64,000 bases of DNA from the NCBI RefSeq assembly GCF_010614725.1, contig NZ_JAAEHL010000007.1:62001-126000 (forward strand), written 5' to 3'. A program made the translations under genes and the position numbers. This document shows, in pieces, positions 18,990 through 27,381 of this stretch (position 1 is its first letter; each line of letters starts with the position of its first letter). Below the pieces are notes generated by a model. It saw only the letters and a list, made by a program, of their open reading frames with translations. It was not told the DNA's origin and made no database searches. This DNA is from Flavobacterium ajazii. Lineage in GTDB: Bacteria > Bacteroidota > Bacteroidia > Flavobacteriales > Flavobacteriaceae.

Positions 18990-20003
18990 ATGGACGATAT
19001 CAATACAACAGAAACTGAAATCACGAACGAAAATGTGAATTTTGAAACAAGGCTAAATTTAGCGCCGCTTTTAGATCATGTTAATACTATCAAAAACGAA
19101 ATTGAAACAGTAATTGTAGGTCAGCACAAAATGATCGATCAGCTTTTGGTAGCAATTTTATCAAACGGACACGTTTTACTGGAAGGTGTTCCCGGAGTTG
19201 CTAAAACGATTACTGCCAAGTTATTAGCAAAAACGCTAAATATAGGCTTTAGCCGAATTCAGTTTACACCGGATTTAATGCCATCAGATATTTTAGGAAC
19301 TTCTATTTTTAATTTAAAAAGTTCAGAATTTGAATTTAAGCAAGGACCTATTTTTTCTAATCTGATTCTAATTGATGAGATCAATCGTGCTCCTGCCAAA
19401 ACTCAGGCAGCTCTTTTTGAGGTAATGGAAGAACGTCAGATTACTATTGATGGTTCAGCCTATCAGCTTGAAACTCCGTTTTTGGTTATCGCTACACAAA
19501 ATCCAATAGAACAGGAAGGTACTTATCGTTTGCCAGAAGCCCAATTGGACCGTTTTTTATTCAAAATTTCGATTGATTATCCAAAATTAGATGAAGAAAT
19601 CCTAATTATTCAGAGAGAGCATTTACTACAGGATCACGGAAAATTAGAAGCTATCAAAACGATTCTTTCTGCCGAAGACATCAAAGGTTATCAAACTTTA
19701 ATAAAACAAATTAGAGTTGAGCAAAATTTACTGGAATACATTGCCCGAATTGTAGTAAATACAAGAGAGAATGCCTTTTTATATTTAGGAGCTTCACCTC
19801 GTGCCTCAATCGCTATTCTGAATGCAGCTAAAGGTTTTGCAGCTATTCGAGGTCGTGATTTCGTAACTCCTGAAGATATTAAAGAAGCTGCTGTTCCGGT
19901 TTTACAACATCGCGTAATTGTAGCTCCTGAACGTGAAATGGAAGGAATTACAAGCTCTGAAATCATCAAACAGATTATTGAAACTGTCGAAATTCCGAGG
20001 TAA
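18990..20003 (+). CDS. MoxR family AAA+ ATPase
   Basis: The 337-residue AAA+ protein has Walker A GVPGVAKT at 66-73, Walker B LILIDE at 125-130 followed by INRAPAKTQAALFEVMEE (the MoxR sensor region), ATQNPIEQEGTYRLPEAQLDRF (sensor 1 and arginine finger), and a C-terminal lid with GASPRASIAIL. MoxR ATPases act as chaperones that mature or activate partner complexes, often those containing von Willebrand-A or DUF58 proteins. The DUF58 gene follows directly. This is the classic MoxR-DUF58 pairing. Confidence 0.92.
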   Translation: MDDINTTETEITNENVNFETRLNLAPLLDHVNTIKNEIETVIVGQHKMIDQLLVAILSNGHVLLEGVPGVAKTITAKLLAKTLNIGFSRIQFTPDLMPSDILGTSIFNLKSSEFEFKQGPIFSNLILIDEINRAPAKTQAALFEVMEERQITIDGSAYQLETPFLVIATQNPIEQEGTYRLPEAQLDRFLFKISIDYPKLDEEILIIQREHLLQDHGKLEAIKTILSAEDIKGYQTLIKQIRVEQNLLEYIARIVVNTRENAFLYLGASPRASIAILNAAKGFAAIRGRDFVTPEDIKEAAVPVLQHRVIVAPEREMEGITSSEIIKQIIETVEIPR

Positions 20004-20073
20004 TAAAAAGTTATGGGTTATAAGTTTGAGGCTAAGAGATAACCGATAACTTTAAACTTTAAACAAATAAACA

Positions 20074-21405
20074 ATGAAATTCATAAAAAGTCTATATCTC
20101 AACAACTTCTTTTTCTATGTGCTTTTAGGTATCATAGCACTGTTTGTTTGCGCTTTTATTTTTCCTGTTTTATACAACGGAGTATGGTTTCTTGTCCTGA
20201 TTTTAATCACTTTTCTGGCGCTTGACCTCCTGATTTTGTATATTGCCAGAACCGGAATTGAAGCTTCGAGGGACATGCCTGAAAAACTCTCCAATGGTGA
20301 TTTAAACCCGATAAATATTTCGGTCAAAAATCATTATACTTTCCCAATTTCAATTAAAATTATTGATGAAATTCCGTTTCAGTTTCAGGTACGTGATTTT
20401 AAAATAGTGAGAACCGTTAAAGCTTCTGGCGAGGATAAAATCACATACGATTTACGCCCGACAAAACGTGGAGAATACTATTTTGGAAACTTAAATATTT
20501 ACGTTTCTTCTCCTTTGAAACTGATTTCAAGAAGATTTACTTTCGATAAAGACAAGATGGTCCCTACGTATCCGTCTTATATTCAATTAAGAAAGTATGA
20601 TTTACTGGCCTTTTCAAATAATTTGTTCCAATATGGAATCAAAAAAATCCGACGTATTGGGCATACGATGGAGTTTGAGCAAATTAAAGAATATGTTCAG
20701 GGCGACGATCTTCGAACTTTAAACTGGAAAGCTACAGCCAAGAAAAACGCCTTGATGGTCAATCAGTTTCAGGACGAAAAATCACAGTCGGTTTATTTAG
20801 CCATTGACAAAGGACGTGTTATGCAAATGCCTTTTAATGGTTTGAGCCTATTGGATTATGCTATAAATTCGACTTTGGTCTTGGCTAATGTGATTCTGAA
20901 AAAGCAGGACAAAGCCGGGATTTTTGCCTTCTCTAAAAAAGTAGAAAACAGAGTTTTTGCCGAAAAAAGAGGCTCACAGATGCAAAAAATCCTTGAAACC
21001 TTATACAACATCAAAACCGATTTTTTTGAAAGTGATTACAGCCGTTTGTATGTAGATATCAAGAAAAACATCAACCAGCGAAGCCTGATTATTTTGTATA
21101 CGAATTTTGAAACCATGGACGGATTGAATCGCCAGTTACCATATTTAAAAGGAATTGCGAAAAGTCATTTATTGGTTGTCGTTTTCTTCACCAATACTGA
21201 ACTAAACGAAATCATCAACAAAAAAACCGAATCAGTTCAGGAAGTCTACGACAAAGTAATCGCCGAAAAATTCATGTTTGAAAAACGTCTTATTGCGAAT
21301 GAACTAAAAAAATACGGAATACATTCGGTTCTGACTCAGCCTGAGAATCTGACTCTGGATGCTATTAATAAATATTTAGAGATTAAGTCGAGAGGGATTT
21401 TGTAG
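20074..21405 (+). CDS. DUF58 domain protein (MoxR partner)
   Basis: The 443-residue protein starts with two close membrane helices (about 13-60). It continues with a beta-rich region (ISVKNHYTFPISIKII, RPTKRGEYYFGNLNIYV) and the DUF58 core RRIGHTMEFEQIKEYVQGDD followed by RTLNWKATAKKNALMVNQFQ. The C-terminal part (VYLAIDKGRVMQMP) resembles a von Willebrand-A fold. It is the usual client or partner of the MoxR ATPase encoded 70 bases upstream. The gap holds no clear terminator, so they are probably one transcript. Confidence 0.85.
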   Translation: MKFIKSLYLNNFFFYVLLGIIALFVCAFIFPVLYNGVWFLVLILITFLALDLLILYIARTGIEASRDMPEKLSNGDLNPINISVKNHYTFPISIKIIDEIPFQFQVRDFKIVRTVKASGEDKITYDLRPTKRGEYYFGNLNIYVSSPLKLISRRFTFDKDKMVPTYPSYIQLRKYDLLAFSNNLFQYGIKKIRRIGHTMEFEQIKEYVQGDDLRTLNWKATAKKNALMVNQFQDEKSQSVYLAIDKGRVMQMPFNGLSLLDYAINSTLVLANVILKKQDKAGIFAFSKKVENRVFAEKRGSQMQKILETLYNIKTDFFESDYSRLYVDIKKNINQRSLIILYTNFETMDGLNRQLPYLKGIAKSHLLVVVFFTNTELNEIINKKTESVQEVYDKVIAEKFMFEKRLIANELKKYGIHSVLTQPENLTLDAINKYLEIKSRGIL

Positions 21406-21450
21406 CCAGATTGTAAGATGAGAGTTATAAAATGTGACATGTAAATTGAT

Positions 21451-21948
21451 ATGAAAATATTAAAAAAAGAAATTATTTGGCCAGTAGCTTTACTAATCAT
21501 CAGCTACTTAATTTATAATCCTGATCTGTCTTTCAATTCAAATAATAAATCTACAATAGATATAAATATTCACGATACCTATTTTGTGATAGAATCGCTT
21601 AATATTCTTTTTTTGATTATAGCCGTTCTATTTTTTATCGTTTACTTAGTTCGTACAATAGCTTCACGATTAAAGAATAACATTATCAACGGAATGTTCC
21701 TATTTTCAAATATATTAATGATTATAGTGGTGGCATATATAATTAAGATAACAAGACTACTTATCGTAGAAGCAGGATGGACAATTTATCCACCTCCTTC
21801 CGCTAATATACAAATACATGAAGATAACAGTATGAAAAATATTTTTCGCATCGCCATAGGTATACAAATCTTCTTAGTTATAACTCTAATTCTGGTAGCA
21901 GTAAAAACTGCAATAAATATTAAAAAGACAAAAGCATCTAAAATTTAA
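21451..21948 (+). CDS. Small membrane protein with COX1-like HDTYF and GWTIYPP motifs
   Basis: The 165-residue protein has about four hydrophobic segments (near 7-22, 47-69, 80-103, 130-152). Two short motifs stand out. INIHDTYFVI (H41-D42-T43-Y44-F45) recalls the HDTYYVVAHFHYV region of cytochrome c oxidase subunit I. GWTIYPPPSA (W110-Y113-P114-P115) recalls the GWTVYPPL loop of the same protein. The order is reversed relative to subunit I, and the haem and copper histidines are absent. I do not recognise a function. It follows the MoxR/DUF58 genes by 45 bases. Confidence 0.6.
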   Translation: MKILKKEIIWPVALLIISYLIYNPDLSFNSNNKSTIDINIHDTYFVIESLNILFLIIAVLFFIVYLVRTIASRLKNNIINGMFLFSNILMIIVVAYIIKITRLLIVEAGWTIYPPPSANIQIHEDNSMKNIFRIAIGIQIFLVITLILVAVKTAINIKKTKASKI

Positions 21949-21998
21949 TCTCAACAGAAAAATCTCTATAATTCTGAGCTATTCCTTTTTCAAAAAAT

Positions 21999-22030
21999 CT
22001 CAGTACCTTAGCGCCTCAGAATCTTAGTCG
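21999..22030 (+). repeat. Two 16-bp imperfect tandem repeats
   Basis: CTCAGTACCTTAGCGC (21999-22014) is followed directly by CTCAGAATCTTAGTCG (22015-22030), just before the TrmH-family start codon at 22039. Flavobacterial intergenic regions commonly carry elements of this look (from memory). No function is evident. Confidence 0.6.
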
Positions 22031-22038
22031 CTCAAAAA

Positions 22039-22827
22039 ATGAAACAAATCACTTCAGTGCAAAATCCGCTTATAAAATCGCTTGTTTTATTACAGGAAAA
22101 AGCAAAAGCCCGCAAACAAACCAGCACATTTTTGATTGAAGGATTACGTGAAATTTCATTAGCTCAAAAAGGCGGATACGAAATAGAAACCGTTTTATTT
22201 TTACCTGAACTGGTTACCGAAAATCAAATTAACAAACTCGTTTCATCATCGATTCAGCGAATCGAAATCAACAAAGAAGTCTATCAAAAACTGGCTTATC
22301 GCGATACGACAGAAGGAATTTTGGCTGTAGCCAAAACCAAATCACTGCAATTATCAGATTTAAAGTTATCCGAAAACCCATTGATTCTGGTAGCCGAAGC
22401 TCCTGAAAAACCAGGAAATATTGGAGCGCTTTTACGTACTGCCGATGCCGCTAATCTGGATGCTGTTTTAATTGCAAACCCAAAAAGCGATTTATACAAC
22501 CCAAATATAGTACGCTCAAGTGTTGGATGTTTGTTTACCAATCAGATTGCAACCGGAAGCACATCGGAAATCATTGCCTTTCTGAAAGAGAAAAAAATTG
22601 ATTTTTACTGTGCAACTTTACAAAATTCAACTTCTTATCATACACAAAATTTCACTACTCCCACTGCGTTGGTTGTAGGAACTGAAGCTACAGGGCTAAC
22701 TCAGGAATGGCGTGATGCTGCAACACAAAACATCATTATTCCGATGCAGGGCGAAATTGACAGCATGAATGTATCTGTAGCTGCTGCTATTTTAATTTTT
22801 GAAGCTAAAAGACAAAGAGGGTTTTAG
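22039..22827 (+). CDS. TrmH/SpoU-family RNA 2'-O-methyltransferase
   Basis: The 262-residue protein has an N-terminal substrate-binding part (KQITSVQNPLIKSLVLLQEK, FLIEGLREISLA) and a C-terminal SPOUT knot domain with all three motifs: GNIGALLRTADAA (motif 1), VVGTEATGLTQEW (motif 2) and IPMQGEIDSMNVSVAAAILI (motif 3). It transfers a methyl group from SAM to a ribose 2'-OH of rRNA or tRNA; the target nucleotide cannot be assigned. The TAG stop is already part of the tandem repeat array that follows. Confidence 0.88.
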   Translation: MKQITSVQNPLIKSLVLLQEKAKARKQTSTFLIEGLREISLAQKGGYEIETVLFLPELVTENQINKLVSSSIQRIEINKEVYQKLAYRDTTEGILAVAKTKSLQLSDLKLSENPLILVAEAPEKPGNIGALLRTADAANLDAVLIANPKSDLYNPNIVRSSVGCLFTNQIATGSTSEIIAFLKEKKIDFYCATLQNSTSYHTQNFTTPTALVVGTEATGLTQEWRDAATQNIIIPMQGEIDSMNVSVAAAILIFEAKRQRGF

Positions 22828-22977
22828 TTGTTAGTTGTTAGTTGTTAGTTGTTAGTTGTTAGTTGTTAGTTGTTAGTTGTTAGTTGTTAGTTGTTAGTTG
22901 TTAGTTGTTAGTTGTTAGTTGTTAGTTGTTAGTTGTTAGTTGTTAGTTGTTAGTTGTTAGTTGTTAGTTGTTAGTTG
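22824..22977 (+). repeat. 22 perfect copies of TTAGTTG
   Basis: A 154-bp array consists of exactly 22 uninterrupted 7-bp units (TTAGTTG). The first unit contains the stop codon of the upstream methyltransferase gene. The plus strand has no C at all across the array, so no stable hairpin forms. After the array, 22978-23149 is AT-rich and shows nothing further before the rel promoter. The perfect repetition implies recent slippage expansion. Confidence 0.97.
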
Positions 22978-23149
22978 AAATTAAACGCCTGCAACTTTGC
23001 TTTTCTGTTTCCAAACAATTTTTATAAGATTTTTATAAACTTTCAGAATAAAACTAAGCGAAATTGAAATTCTTTGTCCCACTCGATTTACATCTAAATT
23101 TACCTTCTAAAACTTAAATTTTAAAATCCAAAATCAGCAATCCATTCCC

Positions 23150-23180
23150 TTGCGTATATTTAAACAAATTCATATTTTTA
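23150..23180 (+). promoter_or_regulatory. Predicted promoter of rel
   Basis: TTG at 23150-23152, 20 bases, then TATTTTTA at 23173-23180, close to TAnnTTTG. Transcription would start near 23186, which argues against the in-frame TTG at 23185 as start codon and for the ATG at 23200. Confidence 0.42.
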
Positions 23181-23199
23181 AGGATTGAACCATGCCGTT

Positions 23200-25419
23200 A
23201 TGACAGAAATAGATATTGAAAAAGAAAACAAAGCAATTGCACAAGAGTACAAAGAATTACTTCGAATCAGTTACCAAACTTTAACACCAGCCGATAAAAA
23301 ACTAATTCGAAAAGCCTTTGACGTGGCTGTCGATGCCCATAAAGAACAAAGACGTAAATCTGGTGAAGCTTATATCTTTCATCCTATTGCAGTTGCGAAA
23401 ATTGTAGCTTCCGAAATTGGTTTGGGAGCCACCTCTATTGCTGCGGCCTTATTGCACGATGTTGTCGAAGATACACCGATAACTGTTGAAGATATTGAGC
23501 GCTTATTTAACCCAAAAGTAGCGCAATTAGTCGAAGGACTAACAAAAATATCGATGGTTCAAAAAGATTTGAATGCCTCCATGCAGGCAGAGAATTTCCG
23601 TAAAATGATCCTGACTTTGAACGACGATGTTCGTGTTATTCTGATCAAATTAGCCGATCGTTTGCACAATATGCAGACAATGGAATCGATGGTCGAGTAT
23701 AAACAAACCAAAATCGCTTCTGAAACTTTATATATTTACGCTCCTCTTGCACATCGTCTGGGGCTTTACAACATCAAAACCAAATTAGAAGATTTAGGGC
23801 TAAAATATACTGAACCGGCTATTTATGATGATATTGTAAGCAAAATAAGGGAGACAAAAGAAGAACAGGATGCTTATATCAAAGACATTTCGGATGTTTT
23901 AAAAAAATCTTTAGATGCTGAAAATATTGATTACATCATAAAAGGCCGTCCAAAATCTATTTATTCAATTCGTCGAAAAATGCGTGCCCAAAACGTAAGC
24001 TTTGATGAAGTTTACGACAAATTTGCGCTTAGAATTGTCTATAAATGTGATTCTCATGATGAAAAATTTATTGCATGGAAAATCTATTCCATCGTTACAG
24101 ACCATTACAGACCCAGCCCTAGCCGTCTGCGCGACTGGATTTCGTCACCTAAGTCAACAGGATATGAAGCCTTACACATAACTGTTATGGGACCAAAAGG
24201 TCGTTGGGTCGAAGTACAGGTTCGAAGTGAGCGAATGGATGAAATTGCCGAAAAAGGATATGCTGCACATTACAAATACAAAAACGGAGCATCTGAAGAA
24301 AGTGGTCTTGACACCTGGCTGAACCTGCTTCGTGAAGCTTTAGAAAATCCGGAAACCAATGCGGTTGATTTTGTAGAAGATTTCAAAATGAATTTGTATT
24401 CGAAAGAAATCTTCGTTTTTACCCCAAAAGGAGAAATCAAATCGCTGCCAAAAGGGGCAACCTCTCTTGATTTTGCTTTCAGTATTCACTCTGAAATCGG
24501 AATTAAAACTCGCGGAACCCGTGTGAATGGTCGTCTGGTTCCTTTGAATCATGAATTAAAAAGCGGTGACCAGGTTGAAGTAATTACATCAGCAAGTCAA
24601 AAACCAACAGTAAACTGGCTGGATTATGTAACGACTTCGAGAGCTAAAAATAAAATCAAAAATGTTCTTAACGAGAATACAAAAAAAATAGCCGAAGAAG
24701 GGAAAGAATTACTTACCAGAAAATTAAGACATTTAAAAGTTAATCTTAACGAACAAGTTACAAACGAATTAGTTAACTTCTTTAAATTAAAAACAAGTTT
24801 AGATTTATTTTATCGTGTTGGAATCGGTGCTATCGAAAATCAGCAATTAAAAGATTACGCAGCACAAAAGAGCAATACTTTTATCAATTTCTTTAAAAAC
24901 AAAATTAAAAGAAGTAAAGACACTGCTGCCGAAGATATTCATAAACCTGTAATTAGCAGTAATTACGACATGTTGGTTTTTGGAACTGAACATGACAAAC
25001 TGGATTACAAACTTTCGCAATGCTGTAATCCAATCCCCGGGGATGATGTTTTTGGTTTTGTAACGATAAACGAAGGAATAAAAGTACATAAAAAAGATTG
25101 TCCAAATGCCATTGGAATGCAATCAAACTACGCATATCGCATCATGAGTGCCAAATGGATTGATTCTTCACAGGAAGAGTTTAAAGCTATTATCAATATT
25201 ACAGGAATGGACGTTTTAGGACTTACCAATCAGCTTACAAAAGTAATTTCAAACAACATGAGTGTAAATATCCAAAGTATTTCACTTAGTACCGATGCCG
25301 GGATTTTTCACGGTCAGGTTGCCGTAATTGTAAAAAATAATGCGATTTTGAAAAAAATGATCAATGCCATTAAAAAAATTGATGGAGTTGATAAAGTAAC
25401 AAGAGAATACAGAACCTAA
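23200..25419 (+). CDS. rel: Bifunctional (p)ppGpp synthetase/hydrolase (RelA/SpoT)
   Basis: The 739-residue protein has the full Rel layout. The HD hydrolase domain has H61 and the HD pair H86-D87 in LLHDVVEDT. The synthetase domain has GRPKSIYSIRRKM and GYEALHITVMGP. A TGS domain follows (IFVFTPKGEIKSLPKGAT), then a zinc-finger/RIS region (SQCCNPIPGDDVFGFVT) and a C-terminal ACT domain. Both halves keep their key motifs, so it should both make and degrade the alarmone. I chose ATG 23200 (MTEIDIEKEN) because an upstream TTG sits at the predicted transcription start. Confidence 0.95.
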   Translation: MTEIDIEKENKAIAQEYKELLRISYQTLTPADKKLIRKAFDVAVDAHKEQRRKSGEAYIFHPIAVAKIVASEIGLGATSIAAALLHDVVEDTPITVEDIERLFNPKVAQLVEGLTKISMVQKDLNASMQAENFRKMILTLNDDVRVILIKLADRLHNMQTMESMVEYKQTKIASETLYIYAPLAHRLGLYNIKTKLEDLGLKYTEPAIYDDIVSKIRETKEEQDAYIKDISDVLKKSLDAENIDYIIKGRPKSIYSIRRKMRAQNVSFDEVYDKFALRIVYKCDSHDEKFIAWKIYSIVTDHYRPSPSRLRDWISSPKSTGYEALHITVMGPKGRWVEVQVRSERMDEIAEKGYAAHYKYKNGASEESGLDTWLNLLREALENPETNAVDFVEDFKMNLYSKEIFVFTPKGEIKSLPKGATSLDFAFSIHSEIGIKTRGTRVNGRLVPLNHELKSGDQVEVITSASQKPTVNWLDYVTTSRAKNKIKNVLNENTKKIAEEGKELLTRKLRHLKVNLNEQVTNELVNFFKLKTSLDLFYRVGIGAIENQQLKDYAAQKSNTFINFFKNKIKRSKDTAAEDIHKPVISSNYDMLVFGTEHDKLDYKLSQCCNPIPGDDVFGFVTINEGIKVHKKDCPNAIGMQSNYAYRIMSAKWIDSSQEEFKAIINITGMDVLGLTNQLTKVISNNMSVNIQSISLSTDAGIFHGQVAVIVKNNAILKKMINAIKKIDGVDKVTREYRT

Positions 25420-25474
25420 CTTTTTAACGAGTCTATAGGGGTTTTATAACTAAACTTTAAACCCGAAACTTTTA

Positions 25475-25501
25475 TTGATTAAAAATAAAAAATTATCTTT
25501 G
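25475..25501 (+). promoter_or_regulatory. Predicted promoter of the Fur-family gene
   Basis: TTG at 25475-25477, 16 bases, then a perfect -7 box TATCTTTG at 25494-25501. The expected transcription start is about 25507, adjacent to the ATG at 25508, so the mRNA may be leaderless or nearly so. Confidence 0.55.
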
Positions 25502-25507
25502 CCGGAT

Positions 25508-25966
25508 ATGACACTCATTTCAACTGACAACACTAGAAATCAAGAAATTGTAAAAAATGTTTTTACAATGTATCTTGAACAAAAAGGGCATCGCAAAACT
25601 CCTGAGCGTTATGCTATACTTCAGGAAATTTACGACAGCGAGGAACATTTTGACATAGAAAACCTATATATCAAAATGAAAAACAAAAACTATCGTGTGA
25701 GCAGAGCTACATTATACAACACGATTGAGTTATTGTTAGACTGCGCATTGGTGAGAAAACATCAATTTGGGCAAAATCAGGCCTACTACGAAAAATCATA
25801 TTTTGACAAACAGCACGATCACATCATTATGACAGATTCTGGTGAGGTTATTGAGTTTTGTGACCCAAGGATTCAGACCATCAAAAAAACAATCGAGGAA
25901 ATATTTGATATTGAGATTACCAATCACTCTCTTTATTTCTACGGTAATAAAAAGCAAAAACAATAA
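25508..25966 (+). CDS. Fur-family transcriptional regulator
   Basis: The 152-residue protein has the Fur winged-helix N-terminus ([20 protein letters not shown], then [13 protein letters not shown]) and the dimerisation/metal domain ([21 protein letters not shown]). It has no CxxC pairs, so the structural zinc site of many Fur/PerR/Zur proteins is missing. It would repress metal or peroxide genes, but the co-repressor metal cannot be assigned. The start is set at ATG 25508, because an upstream in-frame TTG is part of the promoter. It lies between rel and purA on the same strand. Confidence 0.87.
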   Translation: MTLISTDNTRNQEIVKNVFTMYLEQKGHRKTPERYAILQEIYDSEEHFDIENLYIKMKNKNYRVSRATLYNTIELLLDCALVRKHQFGQNQAYYEKSYFDKQHDHIIMTDSGEVIEFCDPRIQTIKKTIEEIFDIEITNHSLYFYGNKKQKQ

Positions 25967-26059
25967 TCCGGAAAGGAATATTCAGAAAATAAAAAAAAGA
26001 AAATTAACTACATTAATCAGTAGGGCAACAAGGATTGCCTCAACGCAAATTAAAACAGA

Positions 26060-27331
26060 ATGACCGTAGATTTATTACTAGGATTACAATGGGGAGACGA
26101 AGGTAAAGGAAAAATTGTTGACGTTCTTACCTCAAATTATGATATTATTGCACGTTTTCAGGGAGGACCAAATGCAGGACATACATTAGAATTTGATGGA
26201 ATTAAACACGTACTTAGAACTATTCCTTCCGGAATTTTCCACAAAAACTCAGTAAATATCATCGGAAATGGAGTTGTAATTGACCCGGTAGTTTTTCAAA
26301 AAGAAATCGAAGGTTTAGAAAAATTCAACCTAGATATCAAAAGTAAATTAATCATTTCCCGAAAAGCTCACTTAATTTTACCTACGCACCGTTTACTTGA
26401 CGCTGCTTCTGAAGCATCTAAAGGAAAAGCTAAAATTGGTTCTACTCTTAAAGGAATTGGACCAACTTATATGGACAAAACGGGTAGAAATGGTTTACGT
26501 GTTGGAGATATTGAATTAGAAGATTTTAAAGAGCGTTACAGATCATTGGCAGACAAACACGAAGCGATGATTGCTTTTTATGACGTTAACATTCAATACA
26601 ACTTAGCAGAGCTAGAAAAAGAATTCTTTGAAGCTATCGAAGAATTAAAAAAATTAGATTTCATTGACAGTGAGGAATACATGCACCAGGCTCAAAAAGC
26701 AGGTAAATCAATTCTTTGCGAAGGAGCTCAGGGATCTTTGTTAGATGTTGATTTCGGAACTTATCCTTTCGTAACTTCATCAAACACTACTGCTGCCGGA
26801 GCTTGTACAGGTTTAGGAATTGCTCCAAACAAAATCAAAGAGGTTTACGGAATTTTTAAAGCTTACGTTACACGTGTAGGAAGCGGTCCTTTCCCAACTG
26901 AACTTTTTGACGAAGTGGGTGCGACAATGGCAAGAGTGGGTAACGAATTTGGTTCTGTAACAGGAAGACAAAGACGTTGCGGATGGTTAGACTTAGTAGC
27001 TCTGAAATATGCTGTTCAGGTTAACGGGGTTACTCAGTTAATGATGATGAAAGGGGATGTACTTTCTGGTTTTGAAACTTTAAAAGTATGTACAGAGTAC
27101 AACTACAAAGGACAAAACATTTCTCACTTCCCTTATAATATTGAACCGGAAAATGTTACTCCGGTTTACAAAGAGTTTAAAGGATGGAAGCAAGATTTAA
27201 CTGGATTAACAACTTACGATCAATTGCCAGTTGAGCTAAAAGAATATATCGAGTTTATTGAAAAAGAAATCGAAGTGCCAATCAAAATTGTATCGGTTGG
27301 ACCAGACAGAAAACAAACAATAACAAAATAA
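26060..27331 (+). CDS. purA: Adenylosuccinate synthetase
   Basis: The 423-residue enzyme has the family signatures QWGDEGKGK (P-loop, 10-18, catalytic Asp13), GGPNAGHT with the catalytic His, GIGPTYMDKTGRNGLRV, GAQGSLLDVDFGTYPFVTSS, and the C-terminal TGRQRRCGWLDLV. It makes adenylosuccinate from IMP and aspartate using GTP, the committed step to AMP. Full length. A strong terminator follows immediately. Confidence 0.98.
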   Translation: MTVDLLLGLQWGDEGKGKIVDVLTSNYDIIARFQGGPNAGHTLEFDGIKHVLRTIPSGIFHKNSVNIIGNGVVIDPVVFQKEIEGLEKFNLDIKSKLIISRKAHLILPTHRLLDAASEASKGKAKIGSTLKGIGPTYMDKTGRNGLRVGDIELEDFKERYRSLADKHEAMIAFYDVNIQYNLAELEKEFFEAIEELKKLDFIDSEEYMHQAQKAGKSILCEGAQGSLLDVDFGTYPFVTSSNTTAAGACTGLGIAPNKIKEVYGIFKAYVTRVGSGPFPTELFDEVGATMARVGNEFGSVTGRQRRCGWLDLVALKYAVQVNGVTQLMMMKGDVLSGFETLKVCTEYNYKGQNISHFPYNIEPENVTPVYKEFKGWKQDLTGLTTYDQLPVELKEYIEFIEKEIEVPIKIVSVGPDRKQTITK

Positions 27332-27340
27332 TACACTTAA

Positions 27341-27368
27341 ACGCTCTGATAATCAGAGCGTTTTTTTT
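27341..27368 (+). terminator. Intrinsic terminator after purA
   Basis: Perfect 9-bp stem (ACGCTCTGA / TCAGAGCGT) with a 3-base loop, followed by eight T. It ends just before the next gene, whose in-frame TTG at 27367 falls in the T-tract and is therefore not the start. Confidence 0.92.
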
Positions 27369-27381
27369 GAATACTACAATC

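Noticed and set aside
20004..20073. Possible regulatory repeat between moxR and the DUF58 gene
   Set aside because: The sequence has short GTTAT/ATAAC similarities but no stable hairpin or recognisable promoter; treated as plain spacer.
22824..22977. CRISPR-like array
   Set aside because: Units are 7 bp with no spacers; it is a simple microsatellite, and no cas genes are present.
25842..26063. 73-residue frame between the Fur-family gene and purA
   Set aside because: Mostly overlaps the Fur-family gene in another frame; basic low-complexity product with no family features.
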